DNA from: Bacteroides ovatus | GTDB taxonomy: Bacteria > Bacteroidota > Bacteroidia > Bacteroidales > Bacteroidaceae | Direction of reading: 5' to 3' | Assembly: GCF_001314995.1 (NCBI RefSeq) | Contig: NZ_CP012938.1 | Span: 3,844,001 to 3,908,000 of the forward strand | Length of the DNA: 64,000 bases | Notes under the pieces: generated by a model | Databases searched by the model: none | Told to the model about the DNA's origin: nothing | The model's input: only the letters and a program-made list of their open reading frames with translations | Program-made: the position numbers and the translations under genes | In this document: positions 17,376-27,850 of the stretch, one piece after another | Layout of the letters: each line of letters starts with the position of its first letter | How positions within the stretch are numbered: the first letter of the stretch is position 1

Positions 17376-19475
17376 TCAATCCTCATAAGCAGAGCCGTTA
17401 TGCTCGCCTTCCTCCGGTTTCCAGTCACCGATATTACCGGGACCGACTTCCATACCTTCACCATTTAACAAATCTGAGCCAAGGTAGAATCCGGTATGAG
17501 TAGGCTGGTTATATCCCACATTCTCGTGAACAGCACTCAGCCGATAGATGTGGTCATACATCAGAGGACGGAAACGATACTTAGTTTCAAGGTTGGTAGT
17601 GAAAATACGCAGTTCCGTATAATCCGGAGTCACATAAACCATTTCTTCACGCCAGTCTCCCCAGAAATCTGCATAGAACACCGGATTATTCTTTGTTCCC
17701 TGACCGGTGGTCACATTATAATCACCTTTTGAGAACAGGACATTCGGTTCTCCACCTGTTCCATAATCCACAACAAAACCACGATCCAACAACTGCCGGT
17801 TCAAAGAGCCGCTCCACCAGATTCCCATATTATACGTCCAGTTATCTCCCCATTTATAACGGGGGGCTCTTTTTGCCAGCACTTCCCCTTTACATGAATA
17901 GAGCTTACCCGCTGGTTCTGATGCCCAAATTTCGCATCCCGGCGTTTCCGGATCAATATCAGCCACCATACATCGGCCGACGTCCTGTCCATTACCCGGA
18001 ATGGCAACCAAGACTTCTCCGGTAGCGGCATCCCGCATTTCAGTACCGCAGTCACCATACATATCAGGACCTTCATGGCAAGTGACCACTTGTAATCCTT
18101 CACGGCTAGGATCAAATTTTCCCAAATGTAAAGCATCACCATGTCCCCGTCCTGTAGAATAAAGTCCGGTCCCATCATGGTCTATGGCACATGCTCCATA
18201 CATAATCTCGTCCTTGCCATCATTATCCACATCGCCAACCGCCAAATTATGATTTCCCTGATGTACATACTCCTGATAGTTGGGATAAGTATCGAAATGC
18301 CAACGTTTAGTCAACTTACCATTAGCGTAATCAAGTGCTACAATCTGGAAATTTTTATAATATCCACGACACATTACAATACTGGGTGCACTGTTCGGAG
18401 AATCAAAATGTCCCGTTGCCATCAAGAAACGGTCGATACGGTTTCCATAATTATACCCATCTCCCCAATATCCGGTCCAAAGTAGTTTATCCCCCCGTGA
18501 AATATAATCTGTACGTGCCAATTCGGCTCCTGTGGTTCCATCAATAATAGACAAAAATTCCGGTCCGTCCAAAATCTTTCCATAAGCGCCGCTTTCCGGA
18601 TTAGTATTTACATAATAAGTAATCCCGTCACCATCTACATCGCCAATCACGGTCCCGTCTCCAAATTTTGTCAATTCAGATGTACGGACAGCCAATTCAG
18701 CCTTTCCGTCGCCATCCAAATCATATACTATAAACGAAATATAATGAGTCCCCTGACGGATATTGGGACCTAGCTCCACTCTCCACATAAACGCACCATT
18801 ATCCAACCGATAAGCTTCCAACAAGGCACTGCCCGGTGCAAATCCGGGACTCGCATTATCAATTGACATGGTCTGTCTTTTCACTACAATCTCATATTGC
18901 CCATCTCCGTCCAAATCTCCAATTGCCGCATCAGAAACCTTATATCCCATAACATCTTCACTTCCACTTTCATCTTCATCCTCATTTTCGCCCGGGACGC
19001 CTGTCGCCCCCAAAAGAGGCGGCAAGTTATTCATATTCAGATGAATGGATTTGTAGAAAGTCGCAGCCATTTCAGGAGTGAATTTATAAGAACCAAGAGC
19101 CTCGCCGGAACCGGAAAAACGTAATTCATAGGTATTTGTCTTTGATACGTCTACAGATAAGTCCTTATAATTTGTACTTTTAGAGATCGGCGCAGAATTC
19201 AATTTCTTAAACTCACCTCCATTCACACTCCGATAAATATCATACGATGCATCATTCGGATCGTCCTTCATCCATTTCCAACTGACCAATGCTCCCAGTT
19301 CACCATGAGCAGGATCATAACTCACCATCATCCCCCGGGTATCAAACATAGTGATATCGGGATATTCCACTACCGGAACTTCAGGAGTTACCGGTTCTGA
19401 CGATACCACCTCGTCATCCGAACAAGAAGTCCAGAGAAGTATAGCTCCACAAACAAGAATGAATATTTTTCTCAT
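17376..19475 (-). CDS. PL11 rhamnogalacturonan lyase, lipoprotein
   Basis: The start at 19475 gives MRKIFILVCGAILLWTSC, a lipoprotein signal; the frame opens ten codons earlier. After an Ig-like N-terminal region (residues 45-150) comes the eight-bladed propeller of family PL11 with repeated calcium-binding loops: IGDLDGDGQYEIVVK, YDLDGDGKAELAVR, VGDVDNDGKDEIMYG. Conserved segments GYWGDGYNYGNRIDRFL, QGNHNLAVGD, GHGDALHLG and DFWGDWREEMVYV fit the family. PL11 cleaves the Rha-GalA bond of the RG-I backbone by beta-elimination, leaving an unsaturated GalA. The lipid anchor suggests a surface position, where it would make import-sized fragments for the SusCD genes just upstream (39 bases). At 699 residues it is about 60 longer than the second PL11 here because of its N-terminal region. 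Confidence 0.93.
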   Translation of the reverse strand: MRKIFILVCGAILLWTSCSDDEVVSSEPVTPEVPVVEYPDITMFDTRGMMVSYDPAHGELGALVSWKWMKDDPNDASYDIYRSVNGGEFKKLNSAPISKSTNYKDLSVDVSKTNTYELRFSGSGEALGSYKFTPEMAATFYKSIHLNMNNLPPLLGATGVPGENEDEDESGSEDVMGYKVSDAAIGDLDGDGQYEIVVKRQTMSIDNASPGFAPGSALLEAYRLDNGAFMWRVELGPNIRQGTHYISFIVYDLDGDGKAELAVRTSELTKFGDGTVIGDVDGDGITYYVNTNPESGAYGKILDGPEFLSIIDGTTGAELARTDYISRGDKLLWTGYWGDGYNYGNRIDRFLMATGHFDSPNSAPSIVMCRGYYKNFQIVALDYANGKLTKRWHFDTYPNYQEYVHQGNHNLAVGDVDNDGKDEIMYGACAIDHDGTGLYSTGRGHGDALHLGKFDPSREGLQVVTCHEGPDMYGDCGTEMRDAATGEVLVAIPGNGQDVGRCMVADIDPETPGCEIWASEPAGKLYSCKGEVLAKRAPRYKWGDNWTYNMGIWWSGSLNRQLLDRGFVVDYGTGGEPNVLFSKGDYNVTTGQGTKNNPVFYADFWGDWREEMVYVTPDYTELRIFTTNLETKYRFRPLMYDHIYRLSAVHENVGYNQPTHTGFYLGSDLLNGEGMEVGPGNIGDWKPEEGEHNGSAYED

Positions 19476-19514
19476 ATATATCTTTTTTATTATTAAACCT
19501 AACAAGTTATCATA

Positions 19515-21236
19515 TTAATGGGAAGAAGACGTTTTACTTAAATCCCAAGGAACGAAATAAGCTCCCGCTTCTATTTTGCTCTCCACTTCAGCACGTTTGG
19601 CAGGATCTGTATACTTTTCACCTACATACTTGGAGATAATGCTATAATCATTCCAGCGTCTTGCTATACGGAGCATAATCGGATATGTCTTTCCCTCACA
19701 AGGAAATTCCAACAAGGCTTCTTTCAATATTTCAAGGTCATTATGCCTCTTTATGTCCATATCCGTCTCTCCATCGCCCTCACGCCACATATCACGGTCA
19801 CCAAGATTTAAAATTCCCCGAATCCCTCTATCTTCATAAGTACGGTAACTTCCCTCGTCTGTTAGATTTTTCCCCCAATCGTTAGTGAAACCTGTGTTTT
19901 TCCACACCTTTTTATCCGCATCCGTAACTTTCGCCAATGCACCGTATGTAAGATAGAACCCTTGATTCATCAAGACATCGGCAATCTCATACCGTCCCAA
20001 ATTATTCAATGCTTCAACCAGCATAAAATAAAGATCGGCAGTGTGATAAATATAGATTTGCACATCATCATGAGCTACCGTATGTCCCAGTTTACTACCC
20101 ATACCCCGATATTTCTGGACTGAATATTCTACATCCTTTACAATTTCCTTAAAAGTCTTGGAACGGTTATCTGTCGTAAACTCATCATCCGGTTTTTGAG
20201 ACGGATTATAAACAGGATCTTTAAACCGGTTCACTCCGGCTAATGATGCACGCAACAAATATTCTCCCGTAGTATCAAAATGTCTCAACAAAGAGTTTTT
20301 TTGGTTATATTGATAATTATACATAATGACAGATTCGGTAGATTCGATTTCCGGACTGGCACTAGTAAACCAGCCTCCATATCCATTGCCATAACTACCA
20401 TTACGCATGTATTTAGTTCGTGATTGTTTTTCACGATTCAACGCAAATACACGATTCATCTCCCTTAAAAGCACACTTACTGTATTCTGATAGTTTCCTT
20501 TCCATAAAGAGATTTCTGCTTGTAGGACAAAATAGCCCGGCACCATCATATTCCAATATTCATAAGTACTAATGACTTCACTATCTGTACCCGTAGGATC
20601 CAGCCAGGCTCTCCAGTCCATAGTATAAGTTCCGTTTACACCGTCAAAACCTGTAGACAAGAGATTTTCGCACGCATCCAGTATTCCATCCAAATCCTTT
20701 ATCTCAAACTTGGAAAAATCGACAAAACTTTGCAAAGGATCATCAATCCAGGCTGCCTGTCCATAAATTTTTCCCAATGTGAGGTAAATCCACGTTTTCA
20801 CTCTTAACGCACTACTAATCAACCCTCTATAGTGATCCATATCCACAGTGGTTTCATGGGCATCTTTATAAACCTTTGCCTTCTGCATGAAATCATTGCA
20901 TGAAATAATCACATCATAATATCTAGCCGGATCAGCATAAGAGTTGCCGCTCAAGTCATCATCGTAATTGTATAGGCTATATAATTCTCCCGGCGTGTGT
21001 TCTGTCGGTTCCAAAAGCTCGGCACGGGTATCTGTCAGATAAATGGCCTTGTCACCGACAGCCTGCATTTTGGTCACTATTCCCAAAAATCCTGAATAAA
21101 GTTCGCTGTTCTCACCCATATAGTCATTACCTCTCAAGATAGTATCGTTATTCGGCTCAAAGAAGTCAGTGCAGGAAGCACATGCCATCAATACCAGACC
21201 GAGTATCAGATTTCTCAACATATATATTCTTTTCAT
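19515..21236 (-). CDS. SusD-like surface glycan-binding lipoprotein (pair 2)
   Basis: The 573-residue product has a lipobox (LMACASC) and the RagB/SusD pattern: ALRVKTWIYLTLGKIYGQAAWIDDPL in the TPR part, and RGILNLGDRDMWREGD and PIMLRIARRWNDYSII near the C-terminus. SusD proteins cap a SusC pore and hold glycan at the surface. It starts 5 bases after the second SusC gene, so the two are made as a pair. Divergence from the usual ending (no ERxxELAxEGxRWxDLxR motif; instead an ARRWNDYSII block) sets it apart from the other SusD in this operon and suggests a different ligand. Confidence 0.88.
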   Translation of the reverse strand: MKRIYMLRNLILGLVLMACASCTDFFEPNNDTILRGNDYMGENSELYSGFLGIVTKMQAVGDKAIYLTDTRAELLEPTEHTPGELYSLYNYDDDLSGNSYADPARYYDVIISCNDFMQKAKVYKDAHETTVDMDHYRGLISSALRVKTWIYLTLGKIYGQAAWIDDPLQSFVDFSKFEIKDLDGILDACENLLSTGFDGVNGTYTMDWRAWLDPTGTDSEVISTYEYWNMMVPGYFVLQAEISLWKGNYQNTVSVLLREMNRVFALNREKQSRTKYMRNGSYGNGYGGWFTSASPEIESTESVIMYNYQYNQKNSLLRHFDTTGEYLLRASLAGVNRFKDPVYNPSQKPDDEFTTDNRSKTFKEIVKDVEYSVQKYRGMGSKLGHTVAHDDVQIYIYHTADLYFMLVEALNNLGRYEIADVLMNQGFYLTYGALAKVTDADKKVWKNTGFTNDWGKNLTDEGSYRTYEDRGIRGILNLGDRDMWREGDGETDMDIKRHNDLEILKEALLEFPCEGKTYPIMLRIARRWNDYSIISKYVGEKYTDPAKRAEVESKIEAGAYFVPWDLSKTSSSH

Positions 21237-21241
21237 ACTCT

Positions 21242-24200
21242 TTAGAAATTTAAATTAACACCCACTTTTACAGTCTTCGGCTGCATCAGTTTTGCATTAT
21301 CGAAGCCTTGCATATTCTCTGCATACGAATAAGAAAACTCCGGATCCATGCCTAAATAGTTAGTGACAGTAAATAAATTCTCCCCTGTCACATAGATTGT
21401 TCCTGCACGGAAGAAATTCCAAAGTTTCTTTGTGAACGTATAACTTAAAGTCACATTCCTCATTCTAAGATAAGAAGCGTCTTCAATCCAACGGGATGAG
21501 AAGTAGTTATTACCCACAGGGTCATTCCATACGGCACGGGGAATATCCGTCACCTCTCCTTCCAATCCCCAACGGTTTACAACCGCGAAACTTTGGTTAT
21601 TGGTCGTAGATACCGATTCCAATTGTTGTCTTACAGCATTGTAGGCCATATTGTCTTTTGAATAACTGAATTCCGCAGAAAGCGCAAATCCTTTATATTT
21701 CAATTGAGTATAGAATCCGCCAAAATAACGGGGTGAAGCATTACCTAACAACACACGGTCTTTATCATCAATCCTGTTATCCCCATTCTGATCAACAAAA
21801 CGAACATCACCCGCGTTATATCGCATCCCGGTACGATTAGAGAGATTAGCTGCATCAGCTTCTGCCTGTGTTGAAAATACTCCATCGGCTTGGTAACCAT
21901 AATATTGGTATGGTGATTCTCCTACCCGATGTACCATCTGCACTCCATTGTTATAATCCAGTACGATCTGGTCTTCACCGCCCAAAGATTTTATCTTATT
22001 CATAGCACGGGCAATATTACCTCCTACAATCCACTCAAGGTTACGGGTACGTACCAAAGAGGCCTGTACGGAAAGCTCGATTCCCTTGTTTTCCATCTTA
22101 CCAATATTGGCATAATAGGCGGAAGAGCCATATATGGAAGAAAGTGGCATGGCACTAATCATATCGCTCACCTGATTGTTGTAATAGTCAAAAGATACGT
22201 TCAAACGGTTACGCAAGGCTGACAAATCAATGCCTAAATTTAAAGATGCGTTTCTTTCCGGCTTCAAAGAAGTATTCGGCACATTGGTACGTACAATTGT
22301 GGATAATTGCTGATATGGAGCAGCCGAATAATTGAAACTTCCTAAAGTAGATGCAAAACGGGTATTACCGGTCAGACTATACTCTGCACGTATATTGAAC
22401 TTATTAATCCATGTTGTGTTCTGGAAAGGTTTCCATCCTTTGCCCAACCAAGTCAGCCCAACAGAAGGATACATATAGAAACGGTTTACCTCCGTACCGG
22501 TGGAAGAAGCTCCGTCTACCGCCATGTTTACAGATGCCTGTATCTTATCATTATAAGTGTAATCCGCATGCGCATAAAAGTTCATCCAGTTCCAGTTATT
22601 CGTATAGCCAAGGAAACGGCGTCCGATTGCCTGAACACTCCCCAAAGTCTGATAGAAGTCATTACCTGTGTTACGTCCTTCACCTGCATCGTATTCATTC
22701 TTAGACGTCAGCATCTGCCAGCCGGCAATTGCATTCAGCTTATGGACATAATTGAAAGTTTTTTGATAATTTCCATTCAGGTTCAGAAAAAAGTTCGTAG
22801 TCTCCGCTTCTCCTTCTTTCACCGCATTATTCCTGGTATCATACATATCGACTACAGGCAGGATTGTCGGGTCACTCTGTCCGGGAATAAAAAGATGCTC
22901 ATTATTAAAGTTGTAATACAAGCCGACAATGCCGCTCACTGTAAGTCCCAAGAAAGGTTTGTATGAAATACCGGCTTTCATATTCAGATCATATTGGCGG
23001 TTGTGAGCATCCAACGTATTTATCAATGCCAACGGATTGCTGACTCCATAAGCAGTTGTTCGGCTCTCACCATAACGATAAGAGGAATAAGTGGCAAGGA
23101 CATTGCCATCCCGGTCTTTATCATAAGGGCTTAACAAGGGGGAACGGAAATACGCGGCTAGAATAGGGTTCGTAGCTGCACTCATTCCTTGTTCCTGAAA
23201 ATGCCCGTTCAGATATGCCAAGCCTAAGTTGGCGAAAATATTCACTTTCTGGCTTACCAGGATATTGGTATTCAACTGGGTATGGAAACGCTCCATACTT
23301 GTATTATCCATCAACCCGTTATCACGACTATATCCCAATGAAAGGTCATATTTGGCGATAGCGTCACCACCCTCCACACGGAACAGATGATCGGTGGAAG
23401 TGCTGTTCTTATAGATTAGTTCCTGCCAGTCAGTGTTATTATTATACAAGTAGGCATATCTTTTATCATTCGGATCTTTCATAAACGGAAAATTCTCATA
23501 GAAATCTTTCGGATATTCATAGATGGTCAAACCTACATCTGACAAATAAGACTTATAATCTTCCACTCCTAACAACGGCATCCGTTTGTCATTCCAATTC
23601 ACTCCAAACGAACCGTAATAACTGATTTTGGTTTCCAGGTCATTAGATACAGCACCATCCGTCTGAATCAGAATAACCCCATTCGATCCCAATGAACCAT
23701 ACATTGCAGCCTCCGCACCTTTCAGAACTGTTATATTCTGAATATCCTGCAAGTTATAAGACTGGAAAATGTCCCGTGTAAACCCGCCAATGACTGTTGA
23801 AGAAGTCTTGTCTGGCATATAAGGTATCCCGTTTATTACAATCAAAGGAGCATTATCGCCCGTCAATGAACGAATACCACGTAAATTATAATAACTCCCC
23901 TCACCCGGCATACCACTGCCGCGTTTTATTTCCAATCCGGCAATCTGTCCGGCTAAGGCACGGTCTATTTTAGTTCCTCCCAACAGGAAGTCCTTTTTCG
24001 TTATATTAGTGGCCGATGTACTATTTGAGAGTCTGGTATCTCCTTCTTCGCGGAAAGGCAATACGACCGATTCATTATATTTATACTGTCCCTCCGGAGT
24101 CATCATAATGACTACCTCCGAACGGCTGTTCAATTTCTGCTGTACTGGATAATAACCGGCAGCCCATACTGAAATTTCTTTTGCCTTTGAAGGATCCTTC

Positions 24201-24394
24201 AGTTCAAACTTGAACGCTCCATCTCGCGAAGTAGTCACATTTACCGTATCTAACACCGTAACAATGGCCCCCTCAACCGGCTGATTCTTTGTCGAAAAAA
24301 TCTTACCCGTCAGTTTATGGGCACTCTGTCCCCATATATTTGCTGCTCCCAAGAGCAATACAGACATACTAAGTATAGTTCTTATCTTTTTCAT
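21242..24394 (-). CDS. SusC-like TonB-dependent transporter (pair 2), divergent
   Basis: The 1050-residue protein has a signal peptide (to GQS, about residue 24), a carboxypeptidase-regulatory-like domain (residues 25-95), a plug and a 22-strand barrel ending in VKVGVNLNF. The plug is atypical. The usual VVVxGYG segment is replaced by ESVVLPFREEGD, and the usual VLKDASAxAIYGxRGANGVI is VLKGAEAAMYGSLGSNGVI. The segment NQPVEGAIVTVLDTVNVTTS fits the regulatory-like domain. It would import RG-I oligosaccharides with its SusD partner. It lies 18 bases after a fasciclin gene. The operon therefore encodes two unlike import systems, each next to fasciclin proteins. Confidence 0.9.
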   Translation of the reverse strand: MKKIRTILSMSVLLLGAANIWGQSAHKLTGKIFSTKNQPVEGAIVTVLDTVNVTTSRDGAFKFELKDPSKAKEISVWAAGYYPVQQKLNSRSEVVIMMTPEGQYKYNESVVLPFREEGDTRLSNSTSATNITKKDFLLGGTKIDRALAGQIAGLEIKRGSGMPGEGSYYNLRGIRSLTGDNAPLIVINGIPYMPDKTSSTVIGGFTRDIFQSYNLQDIQNITVLKGAEAAMYGSLGSNGVILIQTDGAVSNDLETKISYYGSFGVNWNDKRMPLLGVEDYKSYLSDVGLTIYEYPKDFYENFPFMKDPNDKRYAYLYNNNTDWQELIYKNSTSTDHLFRVEGGDAIAKYDLSLGYSRDNGLMDNTSMERFHTQLNTNILVSQKVNIFANLGLAYLNGHFQEQGMSAATNPILAAYFRSPLLSPYDKDRDGNVLATYSSYRYGESRTTAYGVSNPLALINTLDAHNRQYDLNMKAGISYKPFLGLTVSGIVGLYYNFNNEHLFIPGQSDPTILPVVDMYDTRNNAVKEGEAETTNFFLNLNGNYQKTFNYVHKLNAIAGWQMLTSKNEYDAGEGRNTGNDFYQTLGSVQAIGRRFLGYTNNWNWMNFYAHADYTYNDKIQASVNMAVDGASSTGTEVNRFYMYPSVGLTWLGKGWKPFQNTTWINKFNIRAEYSLTGNTRFASTLGSFNYSAAPYQQLSTIVRTNVPNTSLKPERNASLNLGIDLSALRNRLNVSFDYYNNQVSDMISAMPLSSIYGSSAYYANIGKMENKGIELSVQASLVRTRNLEWIVGGNIARAMNKIKSLGGEDQIVLDYNNGVQMVHRVGESPYQYYGYQADGVFSTQAEADAANLSNRTGMRYNAGDVRFVDQNGDNRIDDKDRVLLGNASPRYFGGFYTQLKYKGFALSAEFSYSKDNMAYNAVRQQLESVSTTNNQSFAVVNRWGLEGEVTDIPRAVWNDPVGNNYFSSRWIEDASYLRMRNVTLSYTFTKKLWNFFRAGTIYVTGENLFTVTNYLGMDPEFSYSYAENMQGFDNAKLMQPKTVKVGVNLNF

Positions 24395-24412
24395 ATCCTA
24401 TCCTTATCAAGG

Positions 24413-26107
24413 TTAATAACAATTTTCTGTCGGACGGAAACACCAGTGGAATGGAGAGAGATTCTTATTATATCCTGCCGTAAACTCAATCTTGATTGTC
24501 AGTTCCACAGGTACATCACCTCCAATGGTTACAATTCCTATTTCTGCTCCATCACGGTCATAATTTGAGACTGTATTATAAATCTCATTAAAGCCACCAC
24601 CGCCACGATCCCAATTTATACTATACATTTCAACTTCTGATATTTCTCTAACCTTCATGTCGTTCACGTAGAATGTCGCATTCACTCTACTATATTTCCC
24701 GTAGTGTCCCCAATAGAGATAATATTCACCCGGCGGAAGCGTATATGGAATCAAAGTATGAGTACCATCCACATGTTCCTGCATTTTAAAACACTTGAAT
24801 TGCAGCACTCCTTTCTGCGTGTCATCAATCAACTGAAATCTCAATCCGCTATAATCTATCGCCGGCCAATTGGAATTGGGTTGGTTAACTCCTGCATAAT
24901 TCTTCGTACCCGTACAAAGAATATTCATGCTTTCATTCTTATAATTTGTCGACCCTTCTTCCGGATAAAGATTATAATAGGCCAACTTCTCGCTATCTGT
25001 CAAAGGAGCATTCCAAGCAGGACAGAAGAACTCTTTGATTCTCCACAGCAGTACCGCATTGGTAGGAATCTTCAAAGAAGTAACATAATAAGCGATACCG
25101 TTACTCATCTTGACCGGATTGTCCAAATCCACCTTATTAACAGTCGTTCTCCATTGTTGATTAAAAATAGAGATCAAGTCCGGCTTTGCCGGGTTTCCAA
25201 AATCTTCTCTTTTGTATTCCACATCCTTATAAAATGCACTTTGGAATATCCAGTTATCCAGAATAGAATCCGCACGTTCCATATTCCAGGATCTCAATCT
25301 ATCTTTAGCATCAGCCAACGCATTTTCCACTAATGTATTGGAAGGAATAAACATGGTCGCTTTCATATTTTCGGTATATAAGTCCATTCCCTTAGCCTCA
25401 AAATAAGCACTCTTGAAAGTAAATACCGAATCATAAACAGTATTTCCTGTCGGGTCTATCCCTGTCGGTGTACTGGCACTCTTATCAAAAACCCTGTCGA
25501 CTCTTGCCATCACCATCCCCTTAAAGATTGAATAGTCATCGCCCAACCCTTCCACTACTTCCATCAAGGATTTAGGAGTGTTGATGTAATCCTCCAGTTC
25601 ATAAATATAAGCATCGGCAGTTTTAATTACTTTTTTAACCACAGCACCGTTAAAAGCAATTCTATTTTGACCGGTCAACGCATCTTGTGTCGTGACTTCC
25701 ACATTTTTCCCGTTCCACATCAACAGAAGTTGCCCTTCTTTCAAGTTACTTGGTGAAATAGCCGCGTCCGTTATATGGGCCTTGGCAAGGAAAATATCAG
25801 GATCTTCGGCCGTCTCCCCTTCAGTAGCCGTCCGGGTGGTATTTTCATTATTAACCACCATCATGGTATATAATGACTTCTTTTCGTCCAGCGTCTGAAA
25901 GATACCTGCTTTCTCAAACAACCCGTACATGGAACTGTAAGAAGCCTCATCCTTCAAATAGACTGATGCCGGTTTGTCTACAATTACAACATCTACATTA
26001 TTGACTACAGGCTCTTTCCGGGTATAATGAGAATCCCACTCATCCGTACAAGAACATAATCCCGCCAATAGACATACGGACATTAATATATAATTGATTG
26101 TTTTCAT
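24413..26107 (-). CDS. Fasciclin-domain lipoprotein (564 aa)
   Basis: A lipobox (GLCSC) and the short conserved TDEWDSHY after it are typical of Bacteroides fasciclin-type lipoproteins. Fasciclin-like modules follow: SVYLKDEASYSSMYGLFEKAGIFQ and YTMMVVNNENTT (about 45-190), then SLMEVVEGLGDDYSIFKGMVM with ATMFIPSNTLVENAL (about 190-330). The last 200 residues form a beta-rich part without a fasciclin signature (FKCFKMQEHV, LPPGEYYLYWGHYGKYSRVN). It is co-transcribed with two other fasciclin genes and both SusCD pairs, 8 bases after its neighbour. This position is where other PULs encode surface glycan-binding proteins, which is the role I infer. It is not an enzyme as far as I can see. Confidence 0.78.
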   Translation of the reverse strand: MKTINYILMSVCLLAGLCSCTDEWDSHYTRKEPVVNNVDVVIVDKPASVYLKDEASYSSMYGLFEKAGIFQTLDEKKSLYTMMVVNNENTTRTATEGETAEDPDIFLAKAHITDAAISPSNLKEGQLLLMWNGKNVEVTTQDALTGQNRIAFNGAVVKKVIKTADAYIYELEDYINTPKSLMEVVEGLGDDYSIFKGMVMARVDRVFDKSASTPTGIDPTGNTVYDSVFTFKSAYFEAKGMDLYTENMKATMFIPSNTLVENALADAKDRLRSWNMERADSILDNWIFQSAFYKDVEYKREDFGNPAKPDLISIFNQQWRTTVNKVDLDNPVKMSNGIAYYVTSLKIPTNAVLLWRIKEFFCPAWNAPLTDSEKLAYYNLYPEEGSTNYKNESMNILCTGTKNYAGVNQPNSNWPAIDYSGLRFQLIDDTQKGVLQFKCFKMQEHVDGTHTLIPYTLPPGEYYLYWGHYGKYSRVNATFYVNDMKVREISEVEMYSINWDRGGGGFNEIYNTVSNYDRDGAEIGIVTIGGDVPVELTIKIEFTAGYNKNLSPFHWCFRPTENCY

Positions 26108-26115
26108 CGCTTTAC

Positions 26116-27843
26116 TTAATTTATAGGTTCGAACAATAGATAATCCAACTGCAGACGGAAATTCTTGTGTGTACTTGCCGCAGGATCCAAAACAACTAAT
26201 TGTAATTTATGGGAACGGGTAGCAGTAAACTCCAGTTCGCTGAACAACTCTACCTTATAGCAATTCAGTTCATCTACGGGAACAGCCGCATAGATAGCTG
26301 TACTCACCGATTTGCCCAAATCATCATCAAAAGTAAATGATGTGCGCCCGCCATTACTTCCTTCAGACGGGACATCGCCTGCCAACCGCATGAAATTCAT
26401 CGAACTGGCATAAGCAAATCCCAAGGTCACTTTATATCTCCCGGACAAAATTGTGGGAACATTCATTGTCAATGTTCCATTATAGCCAATATTAATACCT
26501 AAGACATCATAATGTAACAAATTCCACCAATTATACTCCGACTTACTATATGCGGTACGGTATTCCAAATATCCCCAACCGGAACTGATAGTGCCGGAAG
26601 GCCCCATTTGCATCTCATAACAAGAAACATACGAACCGGTATTGTTAGCCAACGACGTAACTCCTTCATTATCTCCGGCTTTCTGTTGATACAACTGCCC
26701 GTCCACTCCATAAGAAGTAATATAAGAAGCAACTTCAGGGAAATCACAAAAATCAAAATAATAAGGAATCGGTTTCAATGTTTCACACACAGGCAGATAG
26801 CCATCGATCTGATGAATATACCCATTCCTGGCTTGTTCATTAGATTTATCTTCAATGAATCCGGCCTTGTCATCACCACCATCAAAATTCAAATAATAAT
26901 CACCATTTTCAGATGAAGTCATTATCAATGCATTTTCAGCTTTGGTATTCCATAATTTCCTGGATGTCTCTTCATTATCGAAAGATTTTAAAGCTGCGAT
27001 TTTATAGTTTCCATCCAGAATATGATAAGCAACATATCTGTTCAACGCATTATTCTTGTCTGTATAATCGCTTCCCGCTCCCAAATGAGAGGCTAGTGCT
27101 TCTACTGTAGAAATTCCACAATCATTGTAAACATCATCTGATACAGCCAATACTGTGAAATATCTCCTCACTTCTGATGTGCTGCCCGGTACGGAAGGAT
27201 TAATTCCGGACACAATACTCAATTCATCTTTCCAACCGGTCAACTCAACAGCAGCACGGAATATCCGGTTCTCCTCATGACCACACAGGCGCTCGTAGAC
27301 TGTTTCTATGGCAGGACTCAAAACATCATCCAATACATAAACAAGACCGTTGGCTGTCGAAATCGCAAATTCTTTCACATGTGCCTCCTTATTGATATAA
27401 ACAGAGTTAAATCCTCCCTCTCCGCTTTCGTCAAACGACACTTCCAGTACATCACCGGAAAGGGTCTTGACCGGCAACTCTCCTCCTGCCACAAAATCAT
27501 CCCGCTGAATGGAATCATTCATAATATGATATTCCGCCAGACCGCGTGCATAAGTCTGCCCCAATTCTTCAATTGAAGAAACTCCTTTCTGCGTATAAAA
27601 CTCGTACATAGCATCATTGGTCGGCGCAAGTACAGTGAATACATCAGTAGCCTGGTTTACCGCGTTAAATAAATCAGCATATTTCAAAACTTTAATCCAT
27701 TCTGAAAACTCATCTGACCGACTTTCCAGATAAGATGCCGCCGGTTGTACGTTATAAACCTGAAATGTCTTATCCTTATAAGGGTCATCACAGGAATAAC
27801 AGATTACCAACAACAGAAGACAATATTTTATAATATTTTTCAT
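26116..27843 (-). CDS. Fasciclin-domain lipoprotein (575 aa)
   Basis: The lipobox is VICYSC. Two fasciclin domains follow. The first has WIKVLKYADLFNAVNQATDVFTVLAPTND (about 47-77) and ends with STANGLVYVLDDVLSP (about 160-178). The second covers roughly residues 180-350 with YFTVLAVSDDVYNDCGIS and YIHQIDGYLPVC. The C-terminal 220 residues look like a carbohydrate-binding beta-sandwich: SGRYKVTLGFAYASSMNFMRL, then RSHKLQLVVLDPA and a closing FRLQLDYLLFEPIN. This last part is a good candidate for ligand binding. The gene lies 7 bases after SusD (pair 1) and 8 before the next fasciclin gene. Confidence 0.82.
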   Translation of the reverse strand: MKNIIKYCLLLLVICYSCDDPYKDKTFQVYNVQPAASYLESRSDEFSEWIKVLKYADLFNAVNQATDVFTVLAPTNDAMYEFYTQKGVSSIEELGQTYARGLAEYHIMNDSIQRDDFVAGGELPVKTLSGDVLEVSFDESGEGGFNSVYINKEAHVKEFAISTANGLVYVLDDVLSPAIETVYERLCGHEENRIFRAAVELTGWKDELSIVSGINPSVPGSTSEVRRYFTVLAVSDDVYNDCGISTVEALASHLGAGSDYTDKNNALNRYVAYHILDGNYKIAALKSFDNEETSRKLWNTKAENALIMTSSENGDYYLNFDGGDDKAGFIEDKSNEQARNGYIHQIDGYLPVCETLKPIPYYFDFCDFPEVASYITSYGVDGQLYQQKAGDNEGVTSLANNTGSYVSCYEMQMGPSGTISSGWGYLEYRTAYSKSEYNWWNLLHYDVLGINIGYNGTLTMNVPTILSGRYKVTLGFAYASSMNFMRLAGDVPSEGSNGGRTSFTFDDDLGKSVSTAIYAAVPVDELNCYKVELFSELEFTATRSHKLQLVVLDPAASTHKNFRLQLDYLLFEPIN

Positions 27844-27850
27844 GGCAATA

